Source: Yoonia sp. R2331
GTDB taxonomy: Bacteria; Pseudomonadota; Alphaproteobacteria; Rhodobacterales; Rhodobacteraceae
Direction of reading: 5' to 3'
DNA length: 64,000 nt
Assembly (NCBI RefSeq): GCF_041103235.1
Contig: NZ_JBGCUN010000003.1
Coordinates: 62,001-126,000 of the forward strand
Shown here: positions 42,390 to 50,323 of the stretch, piece after piece
Layout: every line of letters begins with the position of its first letter
Position numbering within the stretch: position 1 is the first letter of the stretch
Program-made: the position numbers and the translations under genes
Notes under the pieces: model-generated
The model's database searches: none
What the model saw: the letters and a program-made list of their open reading frames with translations, nothing else
What the model was told of the DNA's origin: nothing

Positions 42390-43385
42390 TCAGCTCAATG
42401 CGGCAGCTGGGCGCAGAACACCCGTGGCAAAGCCGCGACGATTCAAAATAAGTGGGGTCATGTGGCGTTGCGCTGCCGGGTGAACCGGGTCCAGAACCCC
42501 TGACCGTACCAGCAAAGCAGCAATCGCGGCATTGGCCGCGCGGGTCGTGCCATCAGCGATCTTCAGGGCGATGCCCAGCTGATTTTCGGGCACAATCGCG
42601 ACGAACACTCCTTCGGCCCCGGTCTTGATCGCGGCCCGGCCTTGCATGGCTTGCATCAGCTCTGTGCAGGCCCGCTTGTCCCCCGCCACAAGATCAGGAT
42701 GGGTGACCATCGCCTGATAAAGTGCCGTTGCCGCGCGCGACCGAGTGTCATCTTTGCCCTGTGCGGCTGCAAAAGCCGCCATCGCCCGGGCCAACCCGTG
42801 CAGGCTGCAAGTGTGATTGGGAGCAGAGCATCCATCGCGCGCCCAACCCTCGCTTGTCTCGCCCGTGACCTCTTCAAACGCGGCTTTGACGGCTTGCTGC
42901 ACCGGGTGATCGATCAGATCATACTCCGCATCCCCGCCCAGATGCTGTGACAAGGTGAGAAATCCAGTGTGCTTGCCCGAACAATTGTTGTGAACTTGAC
43001 AGGGCGAAGTATCCGACTTGATCAGGCCTTCACGGGCGGGACGATCATCGGGCATCTGCGGGCCGCAACGCAGGGCCGTATCATCCAGCCCAAGTGCGGC
43101 CAGCCAATCGCGCACCCGGTCGGTATGAATCGCAGCCCCCTGATGCGACGCGCATGCCAGCGCCAGATGCGCTGGCGTCAGTTGCCGGGCGGCGGCGGCA
43201 CCGCTTTCGACCAGCGGCAGGGCCTGGATCATCTTGCAGGACGACCGTGGATAAATGACCTGTGCGGGATTGCCCCAGCTTTCGACAATCTGCCCCGTAA
43301 CGTCGCAAATCACCGCGTGGCCCTGATGAACTGATTCCAGCAGATCGCCGCGCCACACTTCGACCAGATCGACCCCAAGGCTCAT
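42390..43385 (-). CDS. Asparaginase (Rhizobium AnsA-type)
   Basis: The 331-residue protein has the family motifs VIYPRSSCKMIQALPLVESG (Ser-Ser-Cys-Lys), ACASHQGAAIHTDRV, NNCSGKHTGFLTL and DGCSAPNHTCSLHGLARAMA. This is the asparaginase type found in Rhizobium etli, a serine-lysine enzyme unrelated in fold to the E. coli asparaginases. It hydrolyses L-asparagine to aspartate and ammonia. It is divergent from the IalB-like gene. Confidence 0.9.
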   Translation of the reverse strand: MSLGVDLVEVWRGDLLESVHQGHAVICDVTGQIVESWGNPAQVIYPRSSCKMIQALPLVESGAAAARQLTPAHLALACASHQGAAIHTDRVRDWLAALGLDDTALRCGPQMPDDRPAREGLIKSDTSPCQVHNNCSGKHTGFLTLSQHLGGDAEYDLIDHPVQQAVKAAFEEVTGETSEGWARDGCSAPNHTCSLHGLARAMAAFAAAQGKDDTRSRAATALYQAMVTHPDLVAGDKRACTELMQAMQGRAAIKTGAEGVFVAIVPENQLGIALKIADGTTRAANAAIAALLVRSGVLDPVHPAAQRHMTPLILNRRGFATGVLRPAAALS

Positions 43386-43571
43386 ATCGGTTGCATTCCT
43401 CTTTGGACCACACGGGTTTGTGCCCGATTGGGGCTTTCCCCATTGGGCGGTTTTTTGCTACGATCATGGCTATCGAGTTGAAAGACAACCTGCCAGCCGA
43501 AAAGGTGCCGTCAGATGCACCGCTGCTGAACAGGTGGACCCAGAGGCAAGGACAGCTTGGAGGCTGTAGGA

Positions 43572-44102
43572 ATGATTTTGAAATTGGCGCGCGTATGCGG
43601 CACGGCATTGGCACTTGTCGGGGCGGGACCTTTGAGTGCGCAGGAAACAACAGACAACCGCGTGGCGGCGAATACCGATTGGAGCGTGTTCGTCGAGGAT
43701 AACCCGACCGAATGCTGGGGCGTCTCTGCCCCCAAAGAGACGGTGAACACTCGTGACGGTCAGGTCGTTCAGGCCCGGCGTGGCGACATTCTGCTCTTTG
43801 TCTTTTACCGGCCCAGCGCATCGGTGCAGGGTCAGGTTGCCTTTACGGGCGGATATCCATTTGCAAGCGGATCAACTGCCGCACTGACAATTGCGGGCAC
43901 CGAATTCCAGCTGTTCACCGAAGGTGAATGGGCCTGGCCCGCCACGCCCGAGGATGACGCCAAGATCGTAGCGGCCATGAAGCGTGGGTCGGATGCCACC
44001 GTTGTGGCCCGATCAGGGCGCGGCACGACCACTACGGACAAGTTCAGCCTTCTGGGCTTTACCGCAGCCGTGGAAGAAGCGGCCAAACGGTGTGCAGGGT
44101 AG
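43572..44102 (+). CDS. Invasion-associated locus B (IalB)-like secreted protein
   Basis: The 176-residue protein has a signal peptide (MILKLARVCGTALALVGAGPLSAQ) and the IalB pattern: WSVFVEDNPTECWGVSAP, ILLFVFYRPSASVQGQVAFTGGYPF, IAGTEFQLFTEGEWAWPATPEDDAKIVAAMKRG, and a C-terminal cysteine. GGAGG is eight bases before ATG 43572. The family is common in alphaproteobacteria and is likely periplasmic or outer-membrane-linked; its function outside Bartonella is not settled. Confidence 0.85.
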   Translation: MILKLARVCGTALALVGAGPLSAQETTDNRVAANTDWSVFVEDNPTECWGVSAPKETVNTRDGQVVQARRGDILLFVFYRPSASVQGQVAFTGGYPFASGSTAALTIAGTEFQLFTEGEWAWPATPEDDAKIVAAMKRGSDATVVARSGRGTTTTDKFSLLGFTAAVEEAAKRCAG

Positions 44103-44103
44103 T

Positions 44104-44124
44104 AAAATCCTGACACAGGATTTT
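44104..44124 (+). terminator. Terminator-like hairpin after the IalB-like gene
   Basis: AAAATCCTG (44104-44112) pairs with CAGGATTTT (44116-44124) around ACA. It begins one base after the stop codon. Confidence 0.6.
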
Positions 44125-44126
44125 GA

Positions 44127-44183
44127 CCAGACTTTTTAAAAAGTCTGGTGCCTCCGGCGGGCATATTTTCATTCAAAAGAAAG
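44127..44183. repeat. Dispersed repeat, copy 2
   Basis: A perfect 22-bp palindrome (arms CCAGACTTTTT and AAAAAGTCTGG, 44127-44148) is followed by TGCCTCCGGCGGGC and ATATTTTCATTCAAAAGAAAG. Compared with copy 1 it is inverted; the box and AT-rich tail are shared, the palindrome is not. Confidence 0.75.
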
Positions 44184-44186
44184 AGC

Positions 44187-44217
44187 GGGCGGTTTTTCAT
44201 TGGAAACCGCCCCTTTT
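44187..44217 (+). terminator. Intrinsic terminator before rlmN
   Basis: GGGCGGTTT (44187-44195) pairs with AAACCGCCC (44204-44212); CTTTT follows. Confidence 0.85.
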
Positions 44218-44256
44218 GGCTTATATGGGGCGCAATCCAGACCCAAAGGTGATGCG

Positions 44257-45432
44257 ATGACGGCCAAAGCTCCGATTACACAGGACGTGCATACTATCCC
44301 GCGCAAAGCGCCGGAGGGTAAGCCGAACCTTGTGGGCATGACCCAAGACCAGATGAAGCAGGCGCTGATTGCCGCAGGTACGCCTGAAAGGCAGGCCAAG
44401 ATGCGGATGGGGCAGCTTTGGCAGTGGGTCTATCACTGGGGTATCCGCGATTTTGACGCGATGACGAACCTTAGCAAAGACTATCGCGCGATGCTGGCCG
44501 AGACATTTGTGATCGCGCTGCCCGAGGTTGTGACCCGGCAACTCAGCGAGGATGGCACGCGCAAGTATCTGGTGCGGATCGCAGGCGGTCACGAGGTTGA
44601 GGTGGTATATATCCCCGAGGATGATCGCGGCACGCTGTGTATCTCCAGCCAGGTTGGCTGTACCTTAACCTGCACCTTTTGCCACACTGGCACCCAAAAG
44701 CTGGTGCGCAATCTGACCACGTCCGAGATCGTCGGCCAGATCATGGTGGCCCGTGACGATCTGGGCGAATGGCCCACCCCTGGTGCGCCCAAGGACGAAA
44801 CCCGGCTCTTGTCCAATATTGTGCTGATGGGCATGGGCGAGCCGCTTTACAACTTTGAAAACGTCCGCGACGCGATGAAGATCGCGATGGACCCGCACGG
44901 TATTCAACTGTCGCGCCGCCGCATCACCCTGTCGACCAGCGGCGTGGTGCCAGAGATTGCCCGCACGGCCGAAGAGATCGGATGCCAACTGGCGATTTCC
45001 TTCCATGCCACCACCGATGAGGTGCGCGATGTGCTGGTGCCGATCAACAAGCGCTGGAACATCGCAGAGCTGCTGGACGCCCTACGGACCTATCCCAAGG
45101 TCAGCAACTCTGAACGGATCACATTTGAATATGTGATGCTGGACGGGATCAACGACAGTGATGAAGACGCCCGTCGTCTGATCAAACTGATTGATGGCAT
45201 TCCGGCCAAGATCAATCTGATCCCCTTCAACGAATGGCCCGGAGCGCCTTACAAACGGTCATCCAACAACCGGATCCGCGCGTTTGCCGATATCATTTAC
45301 AAAGCCGGCTATGCCTCGCCCATTCGCAAACCCCGTGGCGAAGATATTATGGCCGCTTGCGGACAGTTGAAGTCTGCGACAGAGCGTGCGCGCAAGAGCA
45401 AAGCACAGATCGCAGCAGAGGCCGGGCTTTAA
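44257..45432 (+). CDS. rlmN: 23S rRNA (adenine2503-C2)-methyltransferase RlmN
   Basis: The 391-residue protein has the radical-SAM cluster motif CTLTCTFC (CxxxCxxC) after CISSQVG, the SAM-binding [15 protein letters not shown], and a C-terminal cysteine in MAACGQLK that forms the methyl-carrier pair. RlmN methylates C2 of A2503 in 23S rRNA and A37 of some tRNAs. AAAGGTGATGCG precedes ATG 44257; the frame to 44200 lies in the terminator. Confidence 0.97.
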   Translation: MTAKAPITQDVHTIPRKAPEGKPNLVGMTQDQMKQALIAAGTPERQAKMRMGQLWQWVYHWGIRDFDAMTNLSKDYRAMLAETFVIALPEVVTRQLSEDGTRKYLVRIAGGHEVEVVYIPEDDRGTLCISSQVGCTLTCTFCHTGTQKLVRNLTTSEIVGQIMVARDDLGEWPTPGAPKDETRLLSNIVLMGMGEPLYNFENVRDAMKIAMDPHGIQLSRRRITLSTSGVVPEIARTAEEIGCQLAISFHATTDEVRDVLVPINKRWNIAELLDALRTYPKVSNSERITFEYVMLDGINDSDEDARRLIKLIDGIPAKINLIPFNEWPGAPYKRSSNNRIRAFADIIYKAGYASPIRKPRGEDIMAACGQLKSATERARKSKAQIAAEAGL

Positions 45433-45441
45433 GGCGGCGTT

Positions 45442-45462
45442 AACCCTGTTTCGACAGGGTTT
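45442..45462 (+). terminator. Terminator hairpin of rlmN, overlapping the next gene's leader
   Basis: AACCCTG (45442-45448) and CAGGGTT (45455-45461) pair around TTTCGA and are followed by TCTCC. It ends five bases before the next ATG and would hide any ribosome binding site there. Confidence 0.6.
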
Positions 45463-45466
45463 CTCC

Positions 45467-45904
45467 ATGCGATTCCATCTTGAAATGCCTGAAGACACGA
45501 TCCGCGCCTTGTCGGCAATTGCGCGACAGACCGATGTGACGGTGGGGCAATTGATCCGTGATGCCGTTGCTTTGGATTTGCGCCGTCGCCGCGCGCCGAA
45601 GAGGGACGCAAGGACTGATGAGGCGCTCGTCGCCTCACTCCGCTCGCTCCTCGCTCAGGATCTTGCCGACGCGACCGGCTGGCCAGACCTTGACCAGCGT
45701 CTGATGCAGCACGGCTTTGCACTGCGCCCCGCTGGCGGTGGTCTGATCCTCACGCGGTTGTCGACCGGTGCGCGGCTGTGCAAGGCGTCAGACCTTGGTT
45801 ATGCCCACAGCACTCTTGCACGCCGATTCGGCGCCGCGTTTCCGGGTCATCCTCACGCCCATCTGTTTGCAGCGCCGGACGACGACGCTGTCCTGGAAGA
45901 CTAG
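45467..45904 (+). CDS. Ribbon-helix-helix-like N-terminal domain protein, unknown function
   Basis: The 145-residue protein starts MRFHLEMPEDTIRALSAIAR and continues QTDVTVGQLIRDAVALDLRRRR, which fits a ribbon-helix-helix fold (strand, helix, turn, helix with a VGQLIRDAV core). The C-terminal part (LMQHGFALRPAGGGLILTRLSTGARLCKASDLGYAHSTLARRF) is not a known domain to me. No binding site precedes the ATG, which is inside or next to a hairpin. It overlaps the LOG gene end by four bases. Confidence 0.65.
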   Translation: MRFHLEMPEDTIRALSAIARQTDVTVGQLIRDAVALDLRRRRAPKRDARTDEALVASLRSLLAQDLADATGWPDLDQRLMQHGFALRPAGGGLILTRLSTGARLCKASDLGYAHSTLARRFGAAFPGHPHAHLFAAPDDDAVLED

Positions 45905-46752
45905 CGCCCCGGGATCGCGCCGCGCTTTTCGCCCTTGCCTTCCCAGTCATCAAGCGCGGCAATCGCCTCGTCCGCGGTTTCAACAAAGCGGAACAGCTTC
46001 AGATCATCGGCAGAGATTGTACCTGCGTCCGACAGCGCATCCCAGTTGATGATCTTTTCCCAGAAGGCGCGGCCAAACAGCAGGAATGGCACCTGCGCCA
46101 TGCGGCCCGTCTGGATCAGGGTGAGCGCCTCGAACAATTCGTCCAAGGTGCCAAAGCCGCCGGGAAAGACGCAGACCGCACTGGCGCGCATCAGGAAATG
46201 CATTTTGCGGATCGCAAAGTAGTGAAAGTTGAAGCACAGCTCTGGCGTGACATAAGCGTTGGGGGCCTGTTCGTGCGGCAACACGATGTTCAGCCCGATG
46301 GACCGCCCGCCTGCCTCTTCTGCGCCGCGGTTGCCCGCCTCCATCACACCGGGGCCGCCGCCGGTGACGATGATGTCGTCGGTGCCTCCACTTTTCAGCG
46401 ACCTTTCGGTCATCAACCGGGCAAAGCGCTGCGCCTCGGCGTAATAGGTCGACAGATCGGCCAGTGTCTGGGTGCGCGCGGTTTGCTTGGCCTCGGGCGC
46501 GGGAATGCGCGCGCCGCCAAACATCACGATGGTCGAATTGACGCCCGCCTCGTCCAGCATCAACTCTGGCTTCAGCAGTTCCAACTGCAACCGCACGGGC
46601 CGCAGTTCTTCGCGGCACAAAAAATCGTCATCAGCAAAGGCCAAGCGATAGCTGGGCGCGCGAGTCTGCGGCGTATCAGGCACATGCCGCGCCTCTTCCC
46701 GGTCCTGATGGCTGCGCCGAAACGGGTGCGTGCGGTTGGGTTCGTCTTTCAT
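45901..46752 (-). CDS. LOG family protein (TIGR00730-like)
   Basis: The 283-residue protein has the LOG signature: IVTGGGPGVMEAGNRGAEEAGG and the PGGFGTLDELFEAL motif, used by cytokinin riboside 5'-monophosphate phosphoribohydrolases. In bacteria these release adenine-type bases from AMP derivatives. The N-terminal 60 residues are charged and without a domain. CAGGAG lies before ATG 46752; extension upstream to 46839 is not supported. Confidence 0.9.
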   Translation of the reverse strand: MKDEPNRTHPFRRSHQDREEARHVPDTPQTRAPSYRLAFADDDFLCREELRPVRLQLELLKPELMLDEAGVNSTIVMFGGARIPAPEAKQTARTQTLADLSTYYAEAQRFARLMTERSLKSGGTDDIIVTGGGPGVMEAGNRGAEEAGGRSIGLNIVLPHEQAPNAYVTPELCFNFHYFAIRKMHFLMRASAVCVFPGGFGTLDELFEALTLIQTGRMAQVPFLLFGRAFWEKIINWDALSDAGTISADDLKLFRFVETADEAIAALDDWEGKGEKRGAIPGR

Positions 46753-46906
46753 GGCGCGTGCTCCTGGCCTGCAATCTTGGTTGCGGGCATGAGGGCGCAT
46801 CCCACCGGGACTGTCAAACACTTCATCCCTGACGGACACATCACCCCATTGCCAGTATCAAGGCCGCGCGCTATGTCCGCGCAAACCGCATCAAGGGAGA
46901 CACCCC

Positions 46907-47734
46907 ATGTCCAATGCCGCCCTGGAAACCGCGATCGAAGCCGCCTGGGACACCCGCGACCAGATCACGCCCGCCACCACTGGCGAAACCCGCGAAGCCA
47001 TCGAGGATACGCTGAACGCGCTCGACAGCGGCACGCTGCGCGTGGCCGAACGCCGCGCCAATGGCGATTGGCACGTGAACCAATGGGCCAAGAAAGCTGT
47101 GCTGTTGTCGTTCCGCCTGAACGATATGGAGCCGATCTCTGGCGGCAACGGCGGCACGGACTGGTGGGACAAGGTGCCCTCAAAGTTCGCAGGCTGGGGT
47201 GAAAACCAGTGGAAAGCCGCCGGTTTCCGTGCTGTTCCCGGATCCATCGTGCGCCGATCCGCCTTTATCGCACCCGGTGTGGTGCTGATGCCTTCGTTTG
47301 TGAACATCGGCGCTTATGTCGACGAAGGGTCAATGGTGGATGGTTGGGCCACGGTGGGGTCCTGCGCCCAGATCGGCAAGAACGTGCACCTCTCTGGCGG
47401 TGTCGGCATCGGTGGTGTGCTCGAACCGATGCAGGCAGGCCCCACGATCATCGAAGACAACTGCTTTATCGGTGCCCGGTCAGAGGTTGTCGAAGGCTGC
47501 ATCGTCCGCGAAGGGTCCGTCCTTGGTATGGGCGTCTTCATCGGGCAATCCACCAAGATCGTCGACCGCGAAACCGGAGAGGTCTTTTATGGCGAAGTGC
47601 CGCCCTATTCAGTGGTCGTCGCAGGCTCAATGCCATCCAAGAACAACATCAACCTTTATTGCGCGGTGATCGTAAAACGGGTCGATGAAAAGACCCGGTC
47701 CAAGACCGGCATCAACGAGCTGTTGCGTGACTGA
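46907..47734 (+). CDS. dapD: 2,3,4,5-tetrahydropyridine-2,6-dicarboxylate N-succinyltransferase
   Basis: The 275-residue protein has DapD's N-terminal helical domain ([16 protein letters not shown]) and a left-handed beta-helix of hexapeptide repeats ([44 protein letters not shown]), ending [25 protein letters not shown]. It succinylates tetrahydrodipicolinate in the lysine/diaminopimelate route. CAAGGGAGACACCCC precedes the ATG. Its stop directly abuts the next ATG. Confidence 0.98.
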   Translation: MSNAALETAIEAAWDTRDQITPATTGETREAIEDTLNALDSGTLRVAERRANGDWHVNQWAKKAVLLSFRLNDMEPISGGNGGTDWWDKVPSKFAGWGENQWKAAGFRAVPGSIVRRSAFIAPGVVLMPSFVNIGAYVDEGSMVDGWATVGSCAQIGKNVHLSGGVGIGGVLEPMQAGPTIIEDNCFIGARSEVVEGCIVREGSVLGMGVFIGQSTKIVDRETGEVFYGEVPPYSVVVAGSMPSKNNINLYCAVIVKRVDEKTRSKTGINELLRD

Positions 47735-48007
47735 ATGATCCTGTCGCGCACGTTCGCCAAGCAACGCATGGCCGCCAATGTGCGGCCATCCTGGGCCGAT
47801 GCATGGCTTCTTGTGGTGGCGGATGTCGCGTTGGTGCTTGTGGCATTGCTAATGATCACACCGGCATTGGGGACGTATATCTACGCGATGCAGCCCGATG
47901 ACGCCACGACCATGATCTTTGTGATCCTGCTTTATCTTGTGCTGCCGCTTGCGATTCTGATCGTTGGGTGCATCTGGGCACGGCGCTCGCGCAGGCCGCT
48001 GGCATGA
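47735..48007 (+). CDS. Small membrane protein (paralogue A)
   Basis: The 90-residue protein starts MILSRTFAKQRMAANVRPSW and has two hydrophobic helices (WLLVVADVALVLVALLMI, MIFVILLYLVLPLAILIVGC) with a basic end. Its ATG is directly after the dapD stop codon, so it is coupled. It resembles the next gene: SRTFAKQRMAANVRPSWADAWLLVVAD against SYSFARRRIAAGHRPGWFAAWALVGLD. Unknown function. Confidence 0.8.
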   Translation: MILSRTFAKQRMAANVRPSWADAWLLVVADVALVLVALLMITPALGTYIYAMQPDDATTMIFVILLYLVLPLAILIVGCIWARRSRRPLA

Positions 48008-48297
48008 TAATCTCATACTCCTTCGCGCGCCGCCGCATTGCGGCTGGCCATCGCCCGGGCTGGTTCGCCGCATGGGCGCTTGTCGGGCTTGATGCGCTTT
48101 GCCTAATCGTGGTTTTCGCGCTGCTTTGGGAGCCGTTTCAGGGGCTCACAGCGGCCTTCAACTTTCCCACTTGGGCCACCATCGCAGCCCTGTTTGCGAT
48201 TTGCTTTATCCCGATGCAGGCGGTGCTGATCCTGTCTTCGCTTTGGGCCGCAAAATCACGCTGGGACGACGACGACACTGGGAAAGGCGGGCGGTAG
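48004..48297 (+). CDS. Small membrane protein (paralogue B)
   Basis: The 97-residue protein starts at ATG 48004 (MIISYSFARRRIAAGHRPGW), overlapping the previous stop by four bases (ATGA). It has two transmembrane helices (DALCLIVVFALLW, TIAALFAICFIPMQAVLILS). The N-terminal cytoplasmic part is basic and similar to paralogue A. No domain known to me. The longer frame from 47968 is a shadow of paralogue A. Confidence 0.78.
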   Translation: MIISYSFARRRIAAGHRPGWFAAWALVGLDALCLIVVFALLWEPFQGLTAAFNFPTWATIAALFAICFIPMQAVLILSSLWAAKSRWDDDDTGKGGR

Positions 48298-48338
48298 CCC
48301 CCATATTCCTGTCAGACAAAAACGACAGGAGAACCGCA

Positions 48339-48584
48339 ATGGGCCTTGGTTTCTTTCTCAGCATCATCGTCGGCGGCCTCGCCGGGTGGATCGCCACTTC
48401 CTATATGAAGGCCAACACCGGCATCATCGCCAATGTGATCCTTGGCATCCTCGGCGCAACCGTCTTGAACGCCATTCTGGGTTGGATCGGCATCTACGCC
48501 GAACGCAGCTTTCTGCCGCAACTGATCGTCGGTGCCGCAGGCGCCGCGGGTCTGATCGCCGCCTACCGACGCCTGTCTTCTTGA
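48339..48584 (+). CDS. GlsB/YeaQ/YmgE family membrane protein
   Basis: The 81-residue protein starts MGLGFFLSIIVGGLAGWIAT and has the glycine-rich helices and NVILGILGATVLNAILG pattern of the YeaQ/YmgE (transglycosylase-associated) family. These are small stress-linked inner-membrane proteins. GACAGGAGAACCGCA precedes the ATG. It sits in the dapD-dapE interval. No EcfG promoter was found upstream. Confidence 0.88.
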   Translation: MGLGFFLSIIVGGLAGWIATSYMKANTGIIANVILGILGATVLNAILGWIGIYAERSFLPQLIVGAAGAAGLIAAYRRLSS

Positions 48585-48615
48585 CATCGCGCCTTGCGCG
48601 CCGCACCACAGCACG

Positions 48616-48957
48616 ATGAAAAAGCCAAGCAAACAACAGGTCTTTACCCTGCTGGTCGAAGTTGGCCGTAACGACGGCGACGGCCTGCCCGACGGTGCCA
48701 CCGGTGCGGCGCTGATGTGCTATGCCTCTGGCGTGGACGAGGCCGAGGCCGTGCGCGAAACCGTCGCGATCCTCAAACAGGCTGACCTCGCGCCGCTTGA
48801 TGTGTCGGGCTACGGCACGCTGGACGAACGGCTGGCCGAATGTCACGACATCGCCGAGGATGAAAAAGCGCTGATGCAGCGCGCTCTGGACGAAAATTCC
48901 GTGATCGTGGCCCAGATGACCCCGTTCTTCGACGACGACGCGCCCGCCAGATCCTGA
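48616..48957 (+). CDS. Conserved-looking hypothetical protein upstream of dapE
   Basis: The 113-residue acidic protein starts MKKPSKQQVFTLLVEVGRND and is soluble, with no signal or membrane segment. It contains AALMCYASGVDEAEAVRETVAILKQADLAPLDVSGYGTLDERLAE. The codon use is like neighbouring genes. No family recognised. It lies 31 bases after the YeaQ-like gene and 63 before dapE. Confidence 0.75.
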   Translation: MKKPSKQQVFTLLVEVGRNDGDGLPDGATGAALMCYASGVDEAEAVRETVAILKQADLAPLDVSGYGTLDERLAECHDIAEDEKALMQRALDENSVIVAQMTPFFDDDAPARS

Positions 48958-49020
48958 ACACCCACGCACATTTGCATCCCCGCCCGCGCCGCGCTAGCCA
49001 AGGGCAAAAAGGACCCGCAA

Positions 49021-50163
49021 ATGCCGATTGATCCCGTCACTCTGACCGCCGACCTTGTCCGCTGCAATTCGATCACCCCCGCCGAAGGCGGCGCGCTGGT
49101 GCTTTTGGAAAAGCTGCTGAGTGATCACGGCTTTGACTGCACCCGTGTCGATCGGGGCGGTATCGCCAATCTCTACGCCCGCTGGGGTCGCAAAGGGGCA
49201 AACCGCACCTTTGGGTTCAATGGTCACACCGATGTGGTCCCCTTGGGTGACGCAGCCGCCTGGACGGTCGATCCCTTCGGGGCCGAGATCAAGGATGGCT
49301 TCCTTTGGGGTCGCGGGGCCACGGACATGAAATCCGGCGTGGCCGCCTTTGCTGCGGCCGCCTGCGATTTTGTCACAGACACGCCCCCCGATGGCGCGTT
49401 GGTCCTGGCAATTACAGGCGATGAAGAGGCCGACGCACTGGACGGCACCACCGCTTTACTCGACTGGATGGCGCAAAACGGCGAGGCGATGACCCACTGC
49501 CTCGTGGGGGAACCCACCAGCCCCAACCACATGGGCGAGGCGATGAAGATTGGCCGCCGCGGCAGCCTGAACGCGCGTTTCACCTTTACCGGCGTGCAAG
49601 GCCATGCCGCCTATCCGCACCGCGCCAAAAACCCCACCCATGCGATGGCGGCCCTCATGCACCGGTTCGCGACACACGGGCTGGACGATGGCACCGATCA
49701 CTTCGACCCCTCTACCCTGGCCGTGGTCACGATGGACACCGGCAACCCGGCCACCAACGTGATCCCCGCGACCTGCCGCGCAGGCGTCAACATCCGCTTC
49801 AATGACCTGCATTCCGGCGACGGGCTGACCGCATGGATGCAGGTCGAGGCGAACAAGATCGCTGCAGAAACCGGCGTGGACATCACCCTCAAGGTCAAAG
49901 TCTCTGGCGAGGCTTTTCTGACCCCACCCGGCGACTTCTCTGACCTTATCGCTAAGGCCGTGCACGCCGAACTCGGCGTCACGCCTGAACTTTCCACGTC
50001 CGGCGGCACCTCAGATGCACGGTTCGTCAAGAACCACTGCCCGGTGGTTGAATTTGGCCTCGTGGGCAAAACCATGCACCAAGTCGATGAAAAGGTCCCG
50101 GTGAAAGACATCCAGACCCTCAAATCAATTTACACCCGCATCCTCGGCGATTACTTCGCCTGA
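49021..50163 (+). CDS. dapE: Succinyl-diaminopimelate desuccinylase
   Basis: The 380-residue protein is an M20 zinc metallopeptidase family member: [14 protein letters not shown] (first metal His/Asp), [32 protein letters not shown] (catalytic Glu), [14 protein letters not shown] and the [12 protein letters not shown] final metal site. It removes succinate from N-succinyl-LL-diaminopimelate. AAAGGACCCGCAA precedes the ATG. With dapD and the DapC-like enzyme it completes three steps of one pathway within this window. Confidence 0.97.
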   Translation: MPIDPVTLTADLVRCNSITPAEGGALVLLEKLLSDHGFDCTRVDRGGIANLYARWGRKGANRTFGFNGHTDVVPLGDAAAWTVDPFGAEIKDGFLWGRGATDMKSGVAAFAAAACDFVTDTPPDGALVLAITGDEEADALDGTTALLDWMAQNGEAMTHCLVGEPTSPNHMGEAMKIGRRGSLNARFTFTGVQGHAAYPHRAKNPTHAMAALMHRFATHGLDDGTDHFDPSTLAVVTMDTGNPATNVIPATCRAGVNIRFNDLHSGDGLTAWMQVEANKIAAETGVDITLKVKVSGEAFLTPPGDFSDLIAKAVHAELGVTPELSTSGGTSDARFVKNHCPVVEFGLVGKTMHQVDEKVPVKDIQTLKSIYTRILGDYFA

Positions 50164-50168
50164 CCCGC

Positions 50169-50216
50169 TTTCTTTTGAATGAAAATATGCTGGGGGGTCC
50201 GGGGGTGAACCCCCCC
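50169..50216. repeat. Dispersed repeat, copy 3 (partial)
   Basis: TTTCTTTTGAATGAAAATAT matches the tail of copy 2 (inverted) exactly, but the GCCGGAGGC box is missing. A hairpin GGGGGGT / ACCCCCC (50192-50215) takes its place. It lies six bases after the dapE stop codon. Confidence 0.6.
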
Positions 50217-50323
50217 GAAAAGGGGTCGTCATTTTTGCGCCATTGGTCTAAGCAAAATTGGCGACAGGCAGGCCCGCCCACAAACAAAATGACGCGCAAC
50301 ACCAACCATGTTAGGTGCGCCCC

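Noticed and set aside
45778-47202. 474-residue plus-strand frame crossing several genes
   Set aside because: It overlaps the LOG gene antisense and dapD in another frame; product is Arg/Gln/His rich with no domain.
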